From positions 1 through 64,000 of the forward strand of contig JADYXZ010000017.1 in the NCBI GenBank assembly GCA_020853885.1: a stretch of 64,000 bases of DNA, in the 5' to 3' direction. Every line of letters starts with the position of its first letter. Within the stretch, counting starts at the first letter, position 1. The notes under the pieces are model-generated. The model had not been told where the DNA came from, ran no database searches, and was given only the letters and a program-made list of their open reading frames with translations. Both the position numbers and the translations under genes were made by a program. This document shows positions 16,381 through 25,780 of the stretch, one piece after another. The stretch comes from Bradyrhizobiaceae bacterium (GTDB lineage: Bacteria; Pseudomonadota; Alphaproteobacteria; Rhizobiales; Xanthobacteraceae).

Positions 16381-17172
16381 ATGAGCGCCACCGACAAGAT
16401 CGTCGCGCAAAGGGATGGCCGCATCGGCTATCTGATCTTCGATAATCCGGAGCGGCACAACGCCATGTCGCTCGACATGTGGGTGGCGGCATCCGGCGTG
16501 CTCGAGGATTTCGCCCGCGACGGCAATATCGGTGTCGTGGTTCTCGCCGGCGCCGGCGGCAAGGCGTTCGTCTCCGGCGCCGACATTTCGAGGTTCGAAG
16601 ACGAGCGCGGCACGCAGGAGGCGGTCGCGCGATACGGCGCCGAGGTCGAGCGCGTCTATGCCCTGGTGCACGACTTCCCGAAGCCGACGATCGCGATGAT
16701 CCGCGGCTATTGCATCGGCGGCGGGTTGGGGCTCGCGATCTCCTGCGATCTGCGCATCGCCTCCGATCAGTCGCGCTTTGCCATGCCGGCGGCAAAGCTC
16801 GGGCTTGGTTACGACTTGCCCGGCCTCCGCCGCTTCGTCGAAGTGCTCGGCGCTTCGTTCACGAAGGAGATGTTCTTCACGGCTCGCCAGTTCGATGCGG
16901 CGGAAGCAGTCGCGATGGGTCTCGCAAACCGGATTGTCGCCGATAGCGAAATCGAGACTTACGTCCGCGACTGTGCGGCGACGATCGCCGCGAACGCGCC
17001 GCTGACGATCGCCTCCACGAAGTTCATCATCGGCGAATTGATGAAGGACGCGGACGATCGCGATCTCGCTGGATGCACCGCGTTCGTCCAGCGTTGCTTT
17101 GAGAGCCGCGACTACGAGGAGGGCCGCCGGGCCTTCATGGAGAAACGCAAGCCGGTATTCACCGGCACGTAG
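16381..17172 (+). CDS. Enoyl-CoA hydratase/isomerase (crotonase) family protein
   Basis: A 263-aa crotonase-fold protein. The CoA/oxyanion segments are visible: GADIS near 66-70 and GYCIGGGLGLAISCDL near 109-124. At the place where hydratases carry the first catalytic Glu (usually x-PE-x2-LG) the sequence is FAMPAAKLGLG, with Ala137 instead, so simple enoyl-CoA hydration is doubtful; isomerase, hydrolase or decarboxylase chemistry is possible. The open frame runs back to 16051 through both palindromes, which I treat as chance. The ATG at 16381 is the first before family-like sequence; an ATG at 16342 is an alternative. Confidence 0.85.
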   Translation: MSATDKIVAQRDGRIGYLIFDNPERHNAMSLDMWVAASGVLEDFARDGNIGVVVLAGAGGKAFVSGADISRFEDERGTQEAVARYGAEVERVYALVHDFPKPTIAMIRGYCIGGGLGLAISCDLRIASDQSRFAMPAAKLGLGYDLPGLRRFVEVLGASFTKEMFFTARQFDAAEAVAMGLANRIVADSEIETYVRDCAATIAANAPLTIASTKFIIGELMKDADDRDLAGCTAFVQRCFESRDYEEGRRAFMEKRKPVFTGT

Positions 17173-17181
17173 TTCCGGAAA

Positions 17182-17214
17182 GAAAACGCCCGCAGTCCTG
17201 TCAAACCGCGGGCG
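17182..17214 (-). terminator. Rho-independent terminator of the CHAP-type gene
   Basis: Stem CGCCCGC (17187-17193) / GCGGGCG (17208-17214); read on the minus strand it is followed by TTTTCT. It lies just past the stop of the leftward gene at 17243. Confidence 0.65.
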
Positions 17215-17242
17215 CGATCGGAGCGGGAACTGCCCGACGATC

Positions 17243-17797
17243 TCAACTCGTCGGCCAGACGTAAGCGATCACGCGCTTCGCCGGATAGGGCGCTTCCGCG
17301 ACCGTGTTGTTGTGATTGCCCGACAGAAGGATGGGGTTTCCGTTCGAGTCGATTCCGGTGACGATCCCGACATGACCGGCGCTGCCGCCACGGTTGATCA
17401 CGGCGATCGCGCCGACCCTTGGCCCCGAAATCCGCTGTCCGTAGTCAACGAAGGAACGGGCCATGGCGGAAGAGGTGCCCTTCATGCCGCTCCGTTGCAG
17501 AACGAAATTCAGAAATTCGGCGCACCAGAGACTCCTGCGCTTGGTCGGATTGGTGCCCATGTATTGCCGCGCGACGGAAATCCAGTGCGGCGAGCCGACG
17601 CCTGCGGCCTGTAAGAAGTTCGCGGAGCCGCGCGGCTTGCCCGGGTGATTTGTTGTGCGCGCCTTCTTGCGGGTCTGTACGGGCTCGGCCACGGGTACCG
17701 GATTCTCTTCGCTGAGCGGATTGGCGGAAGCCGGCACGATCGGCGCCGTCATGGCAAGCAGTACAAAACCGATGACAGCTCGAACAGCAACCTTCAT
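17243..17797 (-). CDS. Secreted CHAP-like (TIGR02594-type) peptidase/amidase
   Basis: A 184-aa exported protein with a signal peptide (about 1-26, cleavage after PASA), a basic linker (QTRKKAR) and a C-terminal NlpC/P60-CHAP-like domain. The putative catalytic Cys is C92 in SLWCAEFLNF and the His is H142 in GHVGIVTGID. The fold class cuts peptidoglycan cross-links or amides, which suits periplasmic wall turnover; the substrate is not shown. The first frame codon is a GTG at 17800 immediately before the ATG; either could start. Single gene with its own terminator. Confidence 0.82.
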   Translation of the reverse strand: MKVAVRAVIGFVLLAMTAPIVPASANPLSEENPVPVAEPVQTRKKARTTNHPGKPRGSANFLQAAGVGSPHWISVARQYMGTNPTKRRSLWCAEFLNFVLQRSGMKGTSSAMARSFVDYGQRISGPRVGAIAVINRGGSAGHVGIVTGIDSNGNPILLSGNHNNTVAEAPYPAKRVIAYVWPTS

Positions 17798-18075
17798 CAC
17801 TTGTTTCCCATCTTGTTTCGGATGCGCTTCGAATTATCTCGAAAAAAGGCACACTTGCGGCAGCGCATGCGACATAGCGTACTGGCGCCGGTTGCGGGCG
17901 CCGGATAGGAAAGTTACCTTAACCTGCCGCAATTAAGCCCGTAGTTATGCGGGTTTTGGCGGCCTTCCGGCGCCTCGTGCCATGGACGTTAATCGGCGTG
18001 CGCGGTTAGATTCGTTCGCTTTCCGAACCATTCCAGCGAGCAGGCGGCGAGCGGCGCACACCGGACGGGCTTGAG
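17798..18075. other. Divergent intergenic region
   Basis: This 278-bp space lies between the CHAP-type gene and the dihydropyrimidinase gene. It contains a weak hairpin with T-run (CCCGTAGTTATGCGGGTTTT, near 17938-17957), but no gene, convincing promoter or repeat was recognised. Confidence 0.5.
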
Positions 18076-19530
18076 ATGACCGAATTCGACATCCTCGTGC
18101 AGGGCGGCAGGATCGCCACCGAAACCGGCGTCAGCGAGAGTGACGTCGGCATCAAGGGCGGCAAGATAGCGGCCGTCGGCCGCGAGCTCGGCGCGGCGAA
18201 GGAGACGATCGACGCCACCGGCCTCCTCGTGCTGCCCGGTGGCATCGACAGCCACGTCCACCTCGCGCAGCCGAGCGGTCCCGGCATCGTCATGGCCGAC
18301 GATTTCGAATCCGGCACGCGCGCCGCGGCCTTCGGCGGCAACACGCTGGTGATGCCGTTCTGCATTCAGGAGAAGGGGAAGGGGCTGCGCGCCGCGCTCA
18401 CCGAATATCACGCCAAAGCCGACGGCAAGTGCTACGTCGACACGAGCTTCCACCTCGTCATCTCCGATCCGACCGCAAGCGTGCTCGGCCAGGAGCTGCC
18501 GGCCGTCGTCGCCGACGGCTACACCTCGTTCAAGGTGTTCATGACCTACGAGGGCCTGAAGCTGAACGACCGCGAGATGCTGGAGGTGCTCGCCGTCGCC
18601 CGCGAGACCGGCGCGCTCGTGATGGTCCACGCCGAGAACGACGACGCGATCCGCTTCCTCACCGAGCGCCTCGAACGCGTCGGCCACACGGCTGCCTACA
18701 ATCACACGGTCTCGCGCCCGATCCCGGTCGAGCGCGAGGCGACGCACCGTGCGATCTCGCTCGCCGAGCTGCTCGACGTGCCGATCATGATCGTGCACGT
18801 CTCGAACGGACAGGCGATGGAGGAGATCGCCCGCGCGCAGGCGCGCGGACTGAAAATCTACGGCGAGACCTGCCCGCAATATCTCGTGCTCAAGGCGTCG
18901 GATCTCCGCGGCATGGACCTCGAGGCTGCGAAGCTCGTCTGCAGCCCGCCGCCGCGCGACGCGGAAAGCCAGGCGGCGTGCTGGGACGGCTTGCAGCGCG
19001 GCGTGTTCTCGGTGTTCTCGTCCGATCACTGCCCGTTCCGCTACGACGACGAGCGCGGCAAGCGCGCGCCCCGCGGGCAGGAGAGCTTCCGCTACGTGCC
19101 GAACGGCATTCCCGGCGTCGAGACGCGGCTGCCGATCCTGTTCTCCGAAGGCGTCGCCAAGGGCCGCATCTCGCTCGAGCAGTTTGTCGCCTACACTTCG
19201 ACGAACCACGCGCGCATGTACGGGCTCTATCCGCAGAAGGGCACGATCGCGCCGGGCTCCGACGCCGACATCGTGCTGTGGAACGCGAACCGCCGCATGC
19301 GCATCACGCATGAAATCCTGCACGACGCCTGCGATTACACGCCGTACGAGGGGCTGGAAGTGACCGGCTGGCCCGTGCTGACGATGGTGCGCGGCTGTGT
19401 GGTCGTGCGCGACGGCGAACTCGTCGGCGAGCGCGGCTTCGGCCGGCACCTGATGCGCGATCGTCCGCCTTCGGCGGAGCCGACGGGAAAGCTCGTGACG
19501 GAGTTCGACCCCGCGCCAAGACGGGTTTGA
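18076..19530 (+). CDS. hydA: Dihydropyrimidinase / D-hydantoinase
   Basis: A 484-aa zinc amidohydrolase that opens dihydropyrimidine or hydantoin rings to N-carbamoyl amino acids. The binuclear metal site is complete: H60-x-H62 (DSHVHL), carbamylated K153 (SFKVFMTYEG), H185 (MVHAEN), H241 (IVHVSN) and D317 (SSDHCPF). Length and motifs are typical. The surroundings (IclR regulator, pca genes) do not include the other reductive pyrimidine pathway genes, so a role on other cyclic amides is equally possible. The start was chosen at the ATG of MTEFDILVQGG. Confidence 0.93.
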   Translation: MTEFDILVQGGRIATETGVSESDVGIKGGKIAAVGRELGAAKETIDATGLLVLPGGIDSHVHLAQPSGPGIVMADDFESGTRAAAFGGNTLVMPFCIQEKGKGLRAALTEYHAKADGKCYVDTSFHLVISDPTASVLGQELPAVVADGYTSFKVFMTYEGLKLNDREMLEVLAVARETGALVMVHAENDDAIRFLTERLERVGHTAAYNHTVSRPIPVEREATHRAISLAELLDVPIMIVHVSNGQAMEEIARAQARGLKIYGETCPQYLVLKASDLRGMDLEAAKLVCSPPPRDAESQAACWDGLQRGVFSVFSSDHCPFRYDDERGKRAPRGQESFRYVPNGIPGVETRLPILFSEGVAKGRISLEQFVAYTSTNHARMYGLYPQKGTIAPGSDADIVLWNANRRMRITHEILHDACDYTPYEGLEVTGWPVLTMVRGCVVVRDGELVGERGFGRHLMRDRPPSAEPTGKLVTEFDPAPRRV

Positions 19531-19553
19531 ATCAACTTCCAGAACGATTGACG

Positions 19554-19674
19554 CGTCGTGCGCGGGCTTGTCCCGCGCATCCATGCCTTCTTCTAAGCAA
19601 GGCGTGGATCACCGGGACTCGGCGCGCCTCCTGCTCGCGTTTCGCTCGCAGGGCGCGCCGGCCCGGTGATGACG
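19554..19674. repeat. Palindromic intergenic repeat (CGTC...GATGACG family)
   Basis: Between convergent hydA and pcaR lies a stretch with CGCGGGCTTGTCCCGCGCATCCATGCC, split here as CGCGGGCTTG and TCCCGCGCAT, then GGCGTGGATCACCGGG and an end CCCGGTGATGAC. It resembles the element at 38532-38622. Confidence 0.65.
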
Positions 19675-19696
19675 GAAGAATATTTGGTGCCGGCTC

Positions 19697-20524
19697 TTAA
19701 ACCAGCGCCGGACGCAGATCCTCGGCCGTGCGCTGCAGGAGCGGCAGGAAGCGCTCGACCATTTCCGTGCTGCGTATCCGCTCGGAAGGCGCCGAAGCGT
19801 TGATCGCCGCGACCGTGCGGCCGTTGAAATTCTTCACCGGCACCGCGATGGAGGAAAGCCCGATCTCCATTTCGCCGTCGACGAGCGCATAGCCGTTCGT
19901 GCGCACATCGAGAATGCTCTTCCGGATGGCGTTGAGGTCGATCAGCGTGCGTGCGGTGTAGGTGCGCGGCCTGACCCGGCGCAGGAAGGCGTCGAGCTCA
20001 TCGTCGGACAAACCGGACAGGAGCGCCCGGCCGAGCGCCGTCCAGGCGGCCGGCAGGCGGCTGCCGATGGTGAGGCCCGGCGACAGAATACGGTTCGTGC
20101 GCGCGCCGGCGACGAGCAGCGCTTCCGTCTCGTCGAGAATGGCGACCCAGCTCGACTCGTGAATCGTGGCGGCGAAGCGCTCGAGCAGCGGCTGCGCGGC
20201 ACGGGTGAAGGGTGACGAGGAAAGATACGAGTGGCCGAGCGTCAGCACTTTCGGCGTCAGCGTGAAGTTGCGGCCGTCGGACTCGACGTAGCCAAGCGTC
20301 TCCAGCGTGATCAGCGAGCGCCGCACGGTGGCGCGCGGCAGCCCCACGCGCTTGGCGATGTCGGCGAGCGTCATGCGCGCCGCGTCGGGACCGAACGCAC
20401 GGATGACCGAGATGCCGCGCGCAAGCGCCGTGACGAAATCCGGCCGTTCGGTCGGATCGAGCGGTTCGGCGGTTTGTGAGCTGATCGGCGCGGTGGCGGA
20501 GCTTGTTGTTGCGAAGCTTTCCAT
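19697..20524 (-). CDS. pcaR: IclR-family regulator of the beta-ketoadipate pathway, PcaR-like
   Basis: A 275-aa regulator with an N-terminal winged HTH (about 28-90; TLADIAKRVGLPRATVRRSL) and a C-terminal IclR effector domain (about 105-270) that in PcaR/PcaU binds beta-ketoadipate. It is divergent from pcaIJF by 263 bp, the classical PcaR arrangement. A 15-bp candidate operator at 20584-20598 resembles the reported PcaR site. The N-terminal 25 residues (Ser/Thr/Ala) are probably disordered. Assignment to PcaR over other IclR proteins rests on the neighbours. Confidence 0.87.
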   Translation of the reverse strand: MESFATTSSATAPISSQTAEPLDPTERPDFVTALARGISVIRAFGPDAARMTLADIAKRVGLPRATVRRSLITLETLGYVESDGRNFTLTPKVLTLGHSYLSSSPFTRAAQPLLERFAATIHESSWVAILDETEALLVAGARTNRILSPGLTIGSRLPAAWTALGRALLSGLSDDELDAFLRRVRPRTYTARTLIDLNAIRKSILDVRTNGYALVDGEMEIGLSSIAVPVKNFNGRTVAAINASAPSERIRSTEMVERFLPLLQRTAEDLRPALV

Positions 20525-20583
20525 GATGACACCCTAGACGTTAGTCCAATTATTAAGGTCAGCCGCCGTGACACAAGCGAAAT

Positions 20584-20631
20584 GTGCGCAATACGAACAT
20601 AAAGCCGCAGTGCGAGCAAAGTGCGAAAAAT
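20584..20631. promoter_or_regulatory. Candidate PcaR operator
   Basis: GTGCGCAATACGAAC at 20584-20598 is, on the other strand, GTTCGTATTGCGCAC, close to GTTCGATAATCGCAC that I recall as the Pseudomonas PcaR site. GTGCG recurs at 20610 and 20621 as direct repeats. The array lies about 60-107 bp from the pcaR start. Confidence 0.5.
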
Positions 20632-20691
20632 AGATGCGTCAAACGAGAAAAATCCAGAAGAATGCCGGATATCCTTGGGTTTCACGGCTGG

Positions 20692-20720
20692 TTGACAGGA
20701 CAGAGCCCGCGTTCATAGTT
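20692..20720 (+). promoter_or_regulatory. Candidate sigma-70-type promoter of pcaIJF
   Basis: TTGACA (20692-20697), a 17-bp spacer and ATAGTT (20715-20720) form a plausible -35/-10 pair 67 bp before the pcaI ATG. Confidence 0.45.
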
Positions 20721-20787
20721 GCCGGCGACCGGAACTAAAAAGCTTGTTAAATCAATAAATTAAGTAGGCCGGCGCGGGGGAGGACGA

Positions 20788-21636
20788 ATGGCGACGGTAT
20801 TGCGCCTCGCCGAGGCAATCGAAGCGAACCTGCGCGACGGCGACACCGTCGCCATGGAAGGCTTCACTCACCTGATCCCATTCGCAGCCGGCCATGAGGT
20901 CATCCGCCAGCGGCGGAAGCGCCTCACGCTCGTCCGCATGACGACGGACATCATCTACGACCAGCTCATCGGCGTCGGCGCCGCCGACAGGATGATCTTC
21001 TCCTGGGGCGGCAATCCCGGCGTCGGCTCGCTGCACCGCTTCCGCGACGCCTACGAGAACGGCTGGCCGAACAAGATCGAGATCGAAGAGCACAGCCACG
21101 CGGCGATGGCGAATGCCTACGACGCCGGCGCCGCCGGCCTGCCCTTCGCCGCCTTCCGCGGTTATCGCGGCGCCGAGCTCCCGCGCGTCAATCCCAACAT
21201 CAAGGAGATCGTCTGTCCGTTCACCGGCGAGAAGCTCGCGGCGGTGCCGGCGATCAGGCTCGACGTCGCGATCGTGCACGCGCAGAAGGCCGACCGCAAA
21301 GGCAACGTCCTGTTCGAAGGCATCGTCGGCGTGCAGAAGCAGGCGGTGCTTTGCGCCAAGCGCTCCATCGTGACGGTGGAGGAGATCGTCGACGATCTCG
21401 GACCGCACTCGCCCAATGCCGTGATCCTGCCGGGCTGGACCGTGAACGCGATCGCGCTCGTGCCGGGCGGCGCGCATCCCTCTTACGCGCACGGCTACTA
21501 CAAGCGCGACAACATATTCTACAAGACATGGGACAAGATCTCGCGCGACCGCGACGGCTTCCGCGCCTGGATCGACGAGAACGTGATTCGCAAGGGCCCG
21601 GAAGCCTTCGCCGCCTTCGTGCAGCGCGCGGCCTAA
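20788..21636 (+). CDS. pcaI: 3-oxoadipate CoA-transferase subunit A
   Basis: A 282-aa alpha subunit of the class I CoA-transferase that moves CoA from succinyl-CoA to beta-ketoadipate. The glycine-rich CoA loop SWGGNPGVGS is near 71-80, and the length matches the long CatI/GctA-type alpha subunit. GGAGG precedes the ATG. First gene of pcaI-pcaJ-pcaF; a 119-nt gap to pcaJ is filled by a palindromic repeat. Related glutaconate CoA-transferases look similar, but the downstream PcaF-type thiolase and PcaR-type regulator support the aromatic pathway. Confidence 0.9.
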   Translation: MATVLRLAEAIEANLRDGDTVAMEGFTHLIPFAAGHEVIRQRRKRLTLVRMTTDIIYDQLIGVGAADRMIFSWGGNPGVGSLHRFRDAYENGWPNKIEIEEHSHAAMANAYDAGAAGLPFAAFRGYRGAELPRVNPNIKEIVCPFTGEKLAAVPAIRLDVAIVHAQKADRKGNVLFEGIVGVQKQAVLCAKRSIVTVEEIVDDLGPHSPNAVILPGWTVNAIALVPGGAHPSYAHGYYKRDNIFYKTWDKISRDRDGFRAWIDENVIRKGPEAFAAFVQRAA

Positions 21637-21643
21637 ATCATCC

Positions 21644-21735
21644 GCCTCACCCTGAGGAGCAGCGCGAAGCGCCGCGTCTCGAAGGGTGAGGCGCCCTCGT
21701 CCTTCGAGACGCGGCCTGCGGCCGCTCCTCAGGAC
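21644..21735. repeat. Palindromic repeat (CCTGAGGAGC / GTCTCGAAGG family) inside the pca operon
   Basis: Arms CCTGAGGAGC (21651-21660) and GCTCCTCAGG (21724-21733) enclose CGCGTCTCGAAGG (21673-21685) and CCTTCGAGACGCG (21701-21713). The same words recur at 32872-33055 and 47028-47130. It separates pcaI from pcaJ without changing operon direction. Confidence 0.85.
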
Positions 21736-21755
21736 GTGGACGAAGGAGCAAAGAA

Positions 21756-22532
21756 ATGAGTGGTAGCTACTCCCCCACCGAGATGATGACGGTCGCCGCC
21801 GCCCGCGCGCTGAACAACGACGACGTCTGCTTCGTCGGCATCGGCGCGCCGTCGGCCGCCTGCAATCTCGCGCGCATGACGCACGCGCCCGACATCGTGC
21901 TGATCTACGAGTCCGGCACGATCGAGACGAAGCCGACCGCGCTACCGCTCTCCATCGGCGATGGTGAGCTCAGCGAGACCGCGCTCTGCACCGTCTCGGT
22001 GCCGGAGATGTTCCGCTACTGGCTGCAGGGCGGCCGCATCACAACGGGTTTCCTCGGCGGTGCGCAGATCGACAAATTCGCGAACCTCAACACCATTGTC
22101 GTCGGTCCCTACGACAAGCCGGTCGTGCGGCTGCCAGGCAGCGGCGGCGCGCCGGAGATCGCCACGAGCTGCGGCCGCATCTTCATCACCATGAGCCAGT
22201 CGCGGCGCAGCTTCGTCGACAGGCTCGACTTCGTCACCTCGCTCGGGCACGGTCAGGGCGGCGGCGACCGCAAGCGGCTCGGCGTCACCACCGCCGGCCC
22301 CACAAAAGTGATCACCGATCTCTGCATGCTGGAGCCCGACCGGGATACCAAGGAGCTGACGGTCGTCTCATTGCACCGGGGCGTTACGCGCGAGCAGGTG
22401 CGCGACGCCACCGGGTGGGATGTGAAGTTTGCGGCCGGCCTCGCCGAAACGCCGCCGCCCACGGAAATCGAGCTGCGGGAGCTCAGGGCGCTGCACGCCC
22501 GCACCAAAGTGGCGCATGGCGAAGCCGCCTGA
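21756..22532 (+). CDS. pcaJ: 3-oxoadipate CoA-transferase subunit B
   Basis: A 258-aa beta subunit. The catalytic glutamate that forms the acyl-CoA thioester intermediate is E52 in YESGTIETKP, and GVTTAGPTKVITD is near 175-188. An AAGGAG ribosome site precedes the ATG by about 8 nt. It pairs with PcaI upstream and is followed 19 nt later by pcaF. Confidence 0.91.
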   Translation: MSGSYSPTEMMTVAAARALNNDDVCFVGIGAPSAACNLARMTHAPDIVLIYESGTIETKPTALPLSIGDGELSETALCTVSVPEMFRYWLQGGRITTGFLGGAQIDKFANLNTIVVGPYDKPVVRLPGSGGAPEIATSCGRIFITMSQSRRSFVDRLDFVTSLGHGQGGGDRKRLGVTTAGPTKVITDLCMLEPDRDTKELTVVSLHRGVTREQVRDATGWDVKFAAGLAETPPPTEIELRELRALHARTKVAHGEAA

Positions 22533-22551
22533 AAGCGGGCATAAAGCAGCC

Positions 22552-23757
<1,206 letters not shown>

Positions 23758-23780
23758 TTCAAGCAGAGGGAAACGTCGGC

Positions 23781-24647
23781 ATGATCGCGGTAGTCGGGGC
23801 AACGGGCAATATCGGCCGCGCGACGGTCAAGGAATTGCGGGCGCTTGGGGAAGACCCGGTCTGCATTGTCCGCAACGCGGACAAGGCGCGCGAGGTCCTC
23901 GGCGCCGACGTGCGCACGACGACCGCCGACCTGAACGACCGCTCTGCCGTAGAGAGGGCGCTGAGCGGCGTCGACCGTTTGTTTGTGGTGACCGGCGGAA
24001 CCCCGCAACTCGGCGAGTTGGAGATGAACGTGCTGAACGCCGCCAAGGCCGCGGGCGTCAAATGGCTCGTCAAGCTCGCGGGCGGCAAGTGCGTGTCGCA
24101 GCCGGATTCGGGGTCGCTGCTCGGGCGCGGCCATTACGCAGTGGAGGAGGCGCTGAAGCAGAGCGGCCTCGGCTGGGTGATTTTGCGGCCGGGCCTCTTC
24201 ATGCAGAACACGCTCGCGCAGGCACCGCTCATCAAGAGCGAGAGCAAGATGGCGCTCGCGTTTCCCAAGGACCTGCCGCTTGCCTTCATCGACACGCGCG
24301 ATGTCGGCGCGCTCGCCGCGCGCGTGGTCCGCGATCCCGCGAAACACGCGAGCCAGTCGATCGAGTTCACGGGGGTGATCACGAACTATGGGCAGTTCGC
24401 CCAGGTGTTCTCCGAAGTGCTCGGCCGCCCCATCGCTTATGTCGGCCTTACGCTGGAGCAGGCCGAGCAGGGCATGAAGGCGCGCGGCATGCCCGAGTGG
24501 CTGGTCGACCACATGCTCACGATCGCGCGGCTTGCAGCCCAAGGCGAGTTCTCGATCGAGAACATGCAGCCGTTCCGCGACATCGTCGGCCGCGCGCCGG
24601 CCTCGACCAAGCAGTTCGTGCAGGATCACAAGGCGATGTTTAGCTGA
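23781..24647 (+). CDS. NmrA-type NAD(P)-binding protein
   Basis: A 288-aa atypical short-chain dehydrogenase. The dinucleotide motif GATGNIGRAT is at 6-15. The family (NmrA / quinone oxidoreductase 2 type) lacks the YxxxK active site; the sequence LVKLAGGKC stands near the place of the usual Ser/Tyr region. It could be a redox sensor or a reductase. The ATG lies 23 nt after pcaF, so it may be the last gene of the pca operon, but no link to aromatic breakdown is shown. Confidence 0.8.
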   Translation: MIAVVGATGNIGRATVKELRALGEDPVCIVRNADKAREVLGADVRTTTADLNDRSAVERALSGVDRLFVVTGGTPQLGELEMNVLNAAKAAGVKWLVKLAGGKCVSQPDSGSLLGRGHYAVEEALKQSGLGWVILRPGLFMQNTLAQAPLIKSESKMALAFPKDLPLAFIDTRDVGALAARVVRDPAKHASQSIEFTGVITNYGQFAQVFSEVLGRPIAYVGLTLEQAEQGMKARGMPEWLVDHMLTIARLAAQGEFSIENMQPFRDIVGRAPASTKQFVQDHKAMFS

Positions 24648-24671
24648 GCTTCGCTGGCTTCACAGCATTTT

Positions 24672-24757
24672 CCGCTCGTCCCCGCGAAAGCGGGGACCCA
24701 GGACCACAATGAAATTTGTAAGCTGCTCTGGATTCCCGCTTGGGCGGGAATGAGCGG
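24672..24757. repeat. Palindromic repeat (CCGCTC-GTCCCCGCGAAAGCGGGGAC family)
   Basis: It begins CCGCTCGTCCCCGCGAAAGC and ends with GATTCCCGCTTGGGCGGGAATGAGCGG (shown as GATTCCCGCTTG + GGCGGGAATGAGCGG). Outer arms CCGCTC/GAGCGG bound two hairpins. Copies of the same design occur at 36587, 40232, 45107 and 57165. Confidence 0.85.
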
Positions 24758-24784
24758 AATGGATCGATCAAAGCAAAATTCGCT

Positions 24785-25666
24785 TTACGCGAGCCCGCTC
24801 TCTCGCGCCTGCTCGAGCGCCATCACCGCCCAGTCCTTCTCGCCTTCGCCGCGCGCAACGGCGGCGGCGAGCCGGTCGTGCCACACCTGGCCCGAAGGCA
24901 GCGGCACGTTCATCGTCCCGCCGGCGGCGAGCGCGAGCTTGGCGTCCTTCAGGCCGTTGATCGCCGTCTGTCCGGCCTTGTCGTAGCTCTCCTCGACGAT
25001 GATCTTGCCATAGACCTTGTAGGCGGGCGCAGCGAACAGGCCGTCGGTCATCACGTCATAGAAAACCTCCGGTGCGACGCCGTACTTGCGGATGAGGGCA
25101 AAGCCTTCGCCCATTGCTTCGATCGCGCAGCCGAGCACGAAGTTGTTCGCGAGCTTGAGCGAGGTCGCCGCCGCCGGCTCCGCGCCTGCTTCGAACGTGC
25201 GGCGGCCGATCGCGGCAAAGAGCGGCGTGCAGCGCTGGATCGCCTCCGCCGGGCCGCCGGCCACGACGCCGACCACGCCCGCCAGCACCTGCTCCGGCCG
25301 GCCGAGGATCGGTGCGGCGACGAGGATTTGTCCTCTTTCCTGATGTGCGGCGGTGAGCGCCCGGATCACGCCGACGCCGTGCGTGCCGGAGCAGATATGG
25401 ATGCCGCCCTTCGGCAGCGCGTCCAAGAGCCCGCCCTTCTGTCGTGCGACATCGTCGACGGCCGCGTCGTCTGTCAGCATCGTGAACACGGCCTCGCCGA
25501 ACGCCGCCGCTTCGCTGATCGACGGCACCACCTTCGCGCCGGCGTCCGCGAGCGGCTTCGCTTTCGCCGGCGTGCGGTTGAAGACGGCGACCTCGTGCCC
25601 CGCCTGCAGGAGCCGTTGCGCCATGGCCGTCCCCATGCGGCCGAGCCCGATGAAACCGACCTTCAT
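24785..25666 (-). CDS. Beta-hydroxyacid dehydrogenase (3-hydroxyisobutyrate dehydrogenase family)
   Basis: A 293-aa NAD(P)-dependent dehydrogenase. Rossmann motif GFIGLGRMG is at 4-12 and the catalytic lysine is K171 in SLKLANN. The substrate loop usually containing S-T-x-S-P reads ICSGTHGVGV here, so the substrate is probably not plain 3-hydroxyisobutyrate. The start is the ATG at 25666 with GGAGG 5 nt upstream. Last of five leftward genes (MetE-like, DoxX, Gfo/Idh, TIM barrel, this one); an 82-bp repeat separates it from the TIM-barrel gene. Confidence 0.87.
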   Translation of the reverse strand: MKVGFIGLGRMGTAMAQRLLQAGHEVAVFNRTPAKAKPLADAGAKVVPSISEAAAFGEAVFTMLTDDAAVDDVARQKGGLLDALPKGGIHICSGTHGVGVIRALTAAHQERGQILVAAPILGRPEQVLAGVVGVVAGGPAEAIQRCTPLFAAIGRRTFEAGAEPAAATSLKLANNFVLGCAIEAMGEGFALIRKYGVAPEVFYDVMTDGLFAAPAYKVYGKIIVEESYDKAGQTAINGLKDAKLALAAGGTMNVPLPSGQVWHDRLAAAVARGEGEKDWAVMALEQARESGLA

Positions 25667-25684
25667 GACGACCTCCATAAATGG

Positions 25685-25758
25685 TCATTCCGGGCCCGCC
25701 GCGGAGTTTATCCTTGGGCGCGCCAAAGGCGCGACCCGAGGGCGACGCCCCGGAATGA
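25685..25758. repeat. Palindromic intergenic repeat (TCATTCCGGG / CCCCGGAATGA family)
   Basis: Outer arms TCATTCCGGG and CCCCGGAATGA bracket an inner hairpin GGGCGCGCCAAAGGCGCGACCC. A shorter relative sits at 42784-42822. Confidence 0.75.
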
Positions 25759-25780
25759 TGCTGAATAATTTAACTCGCGT

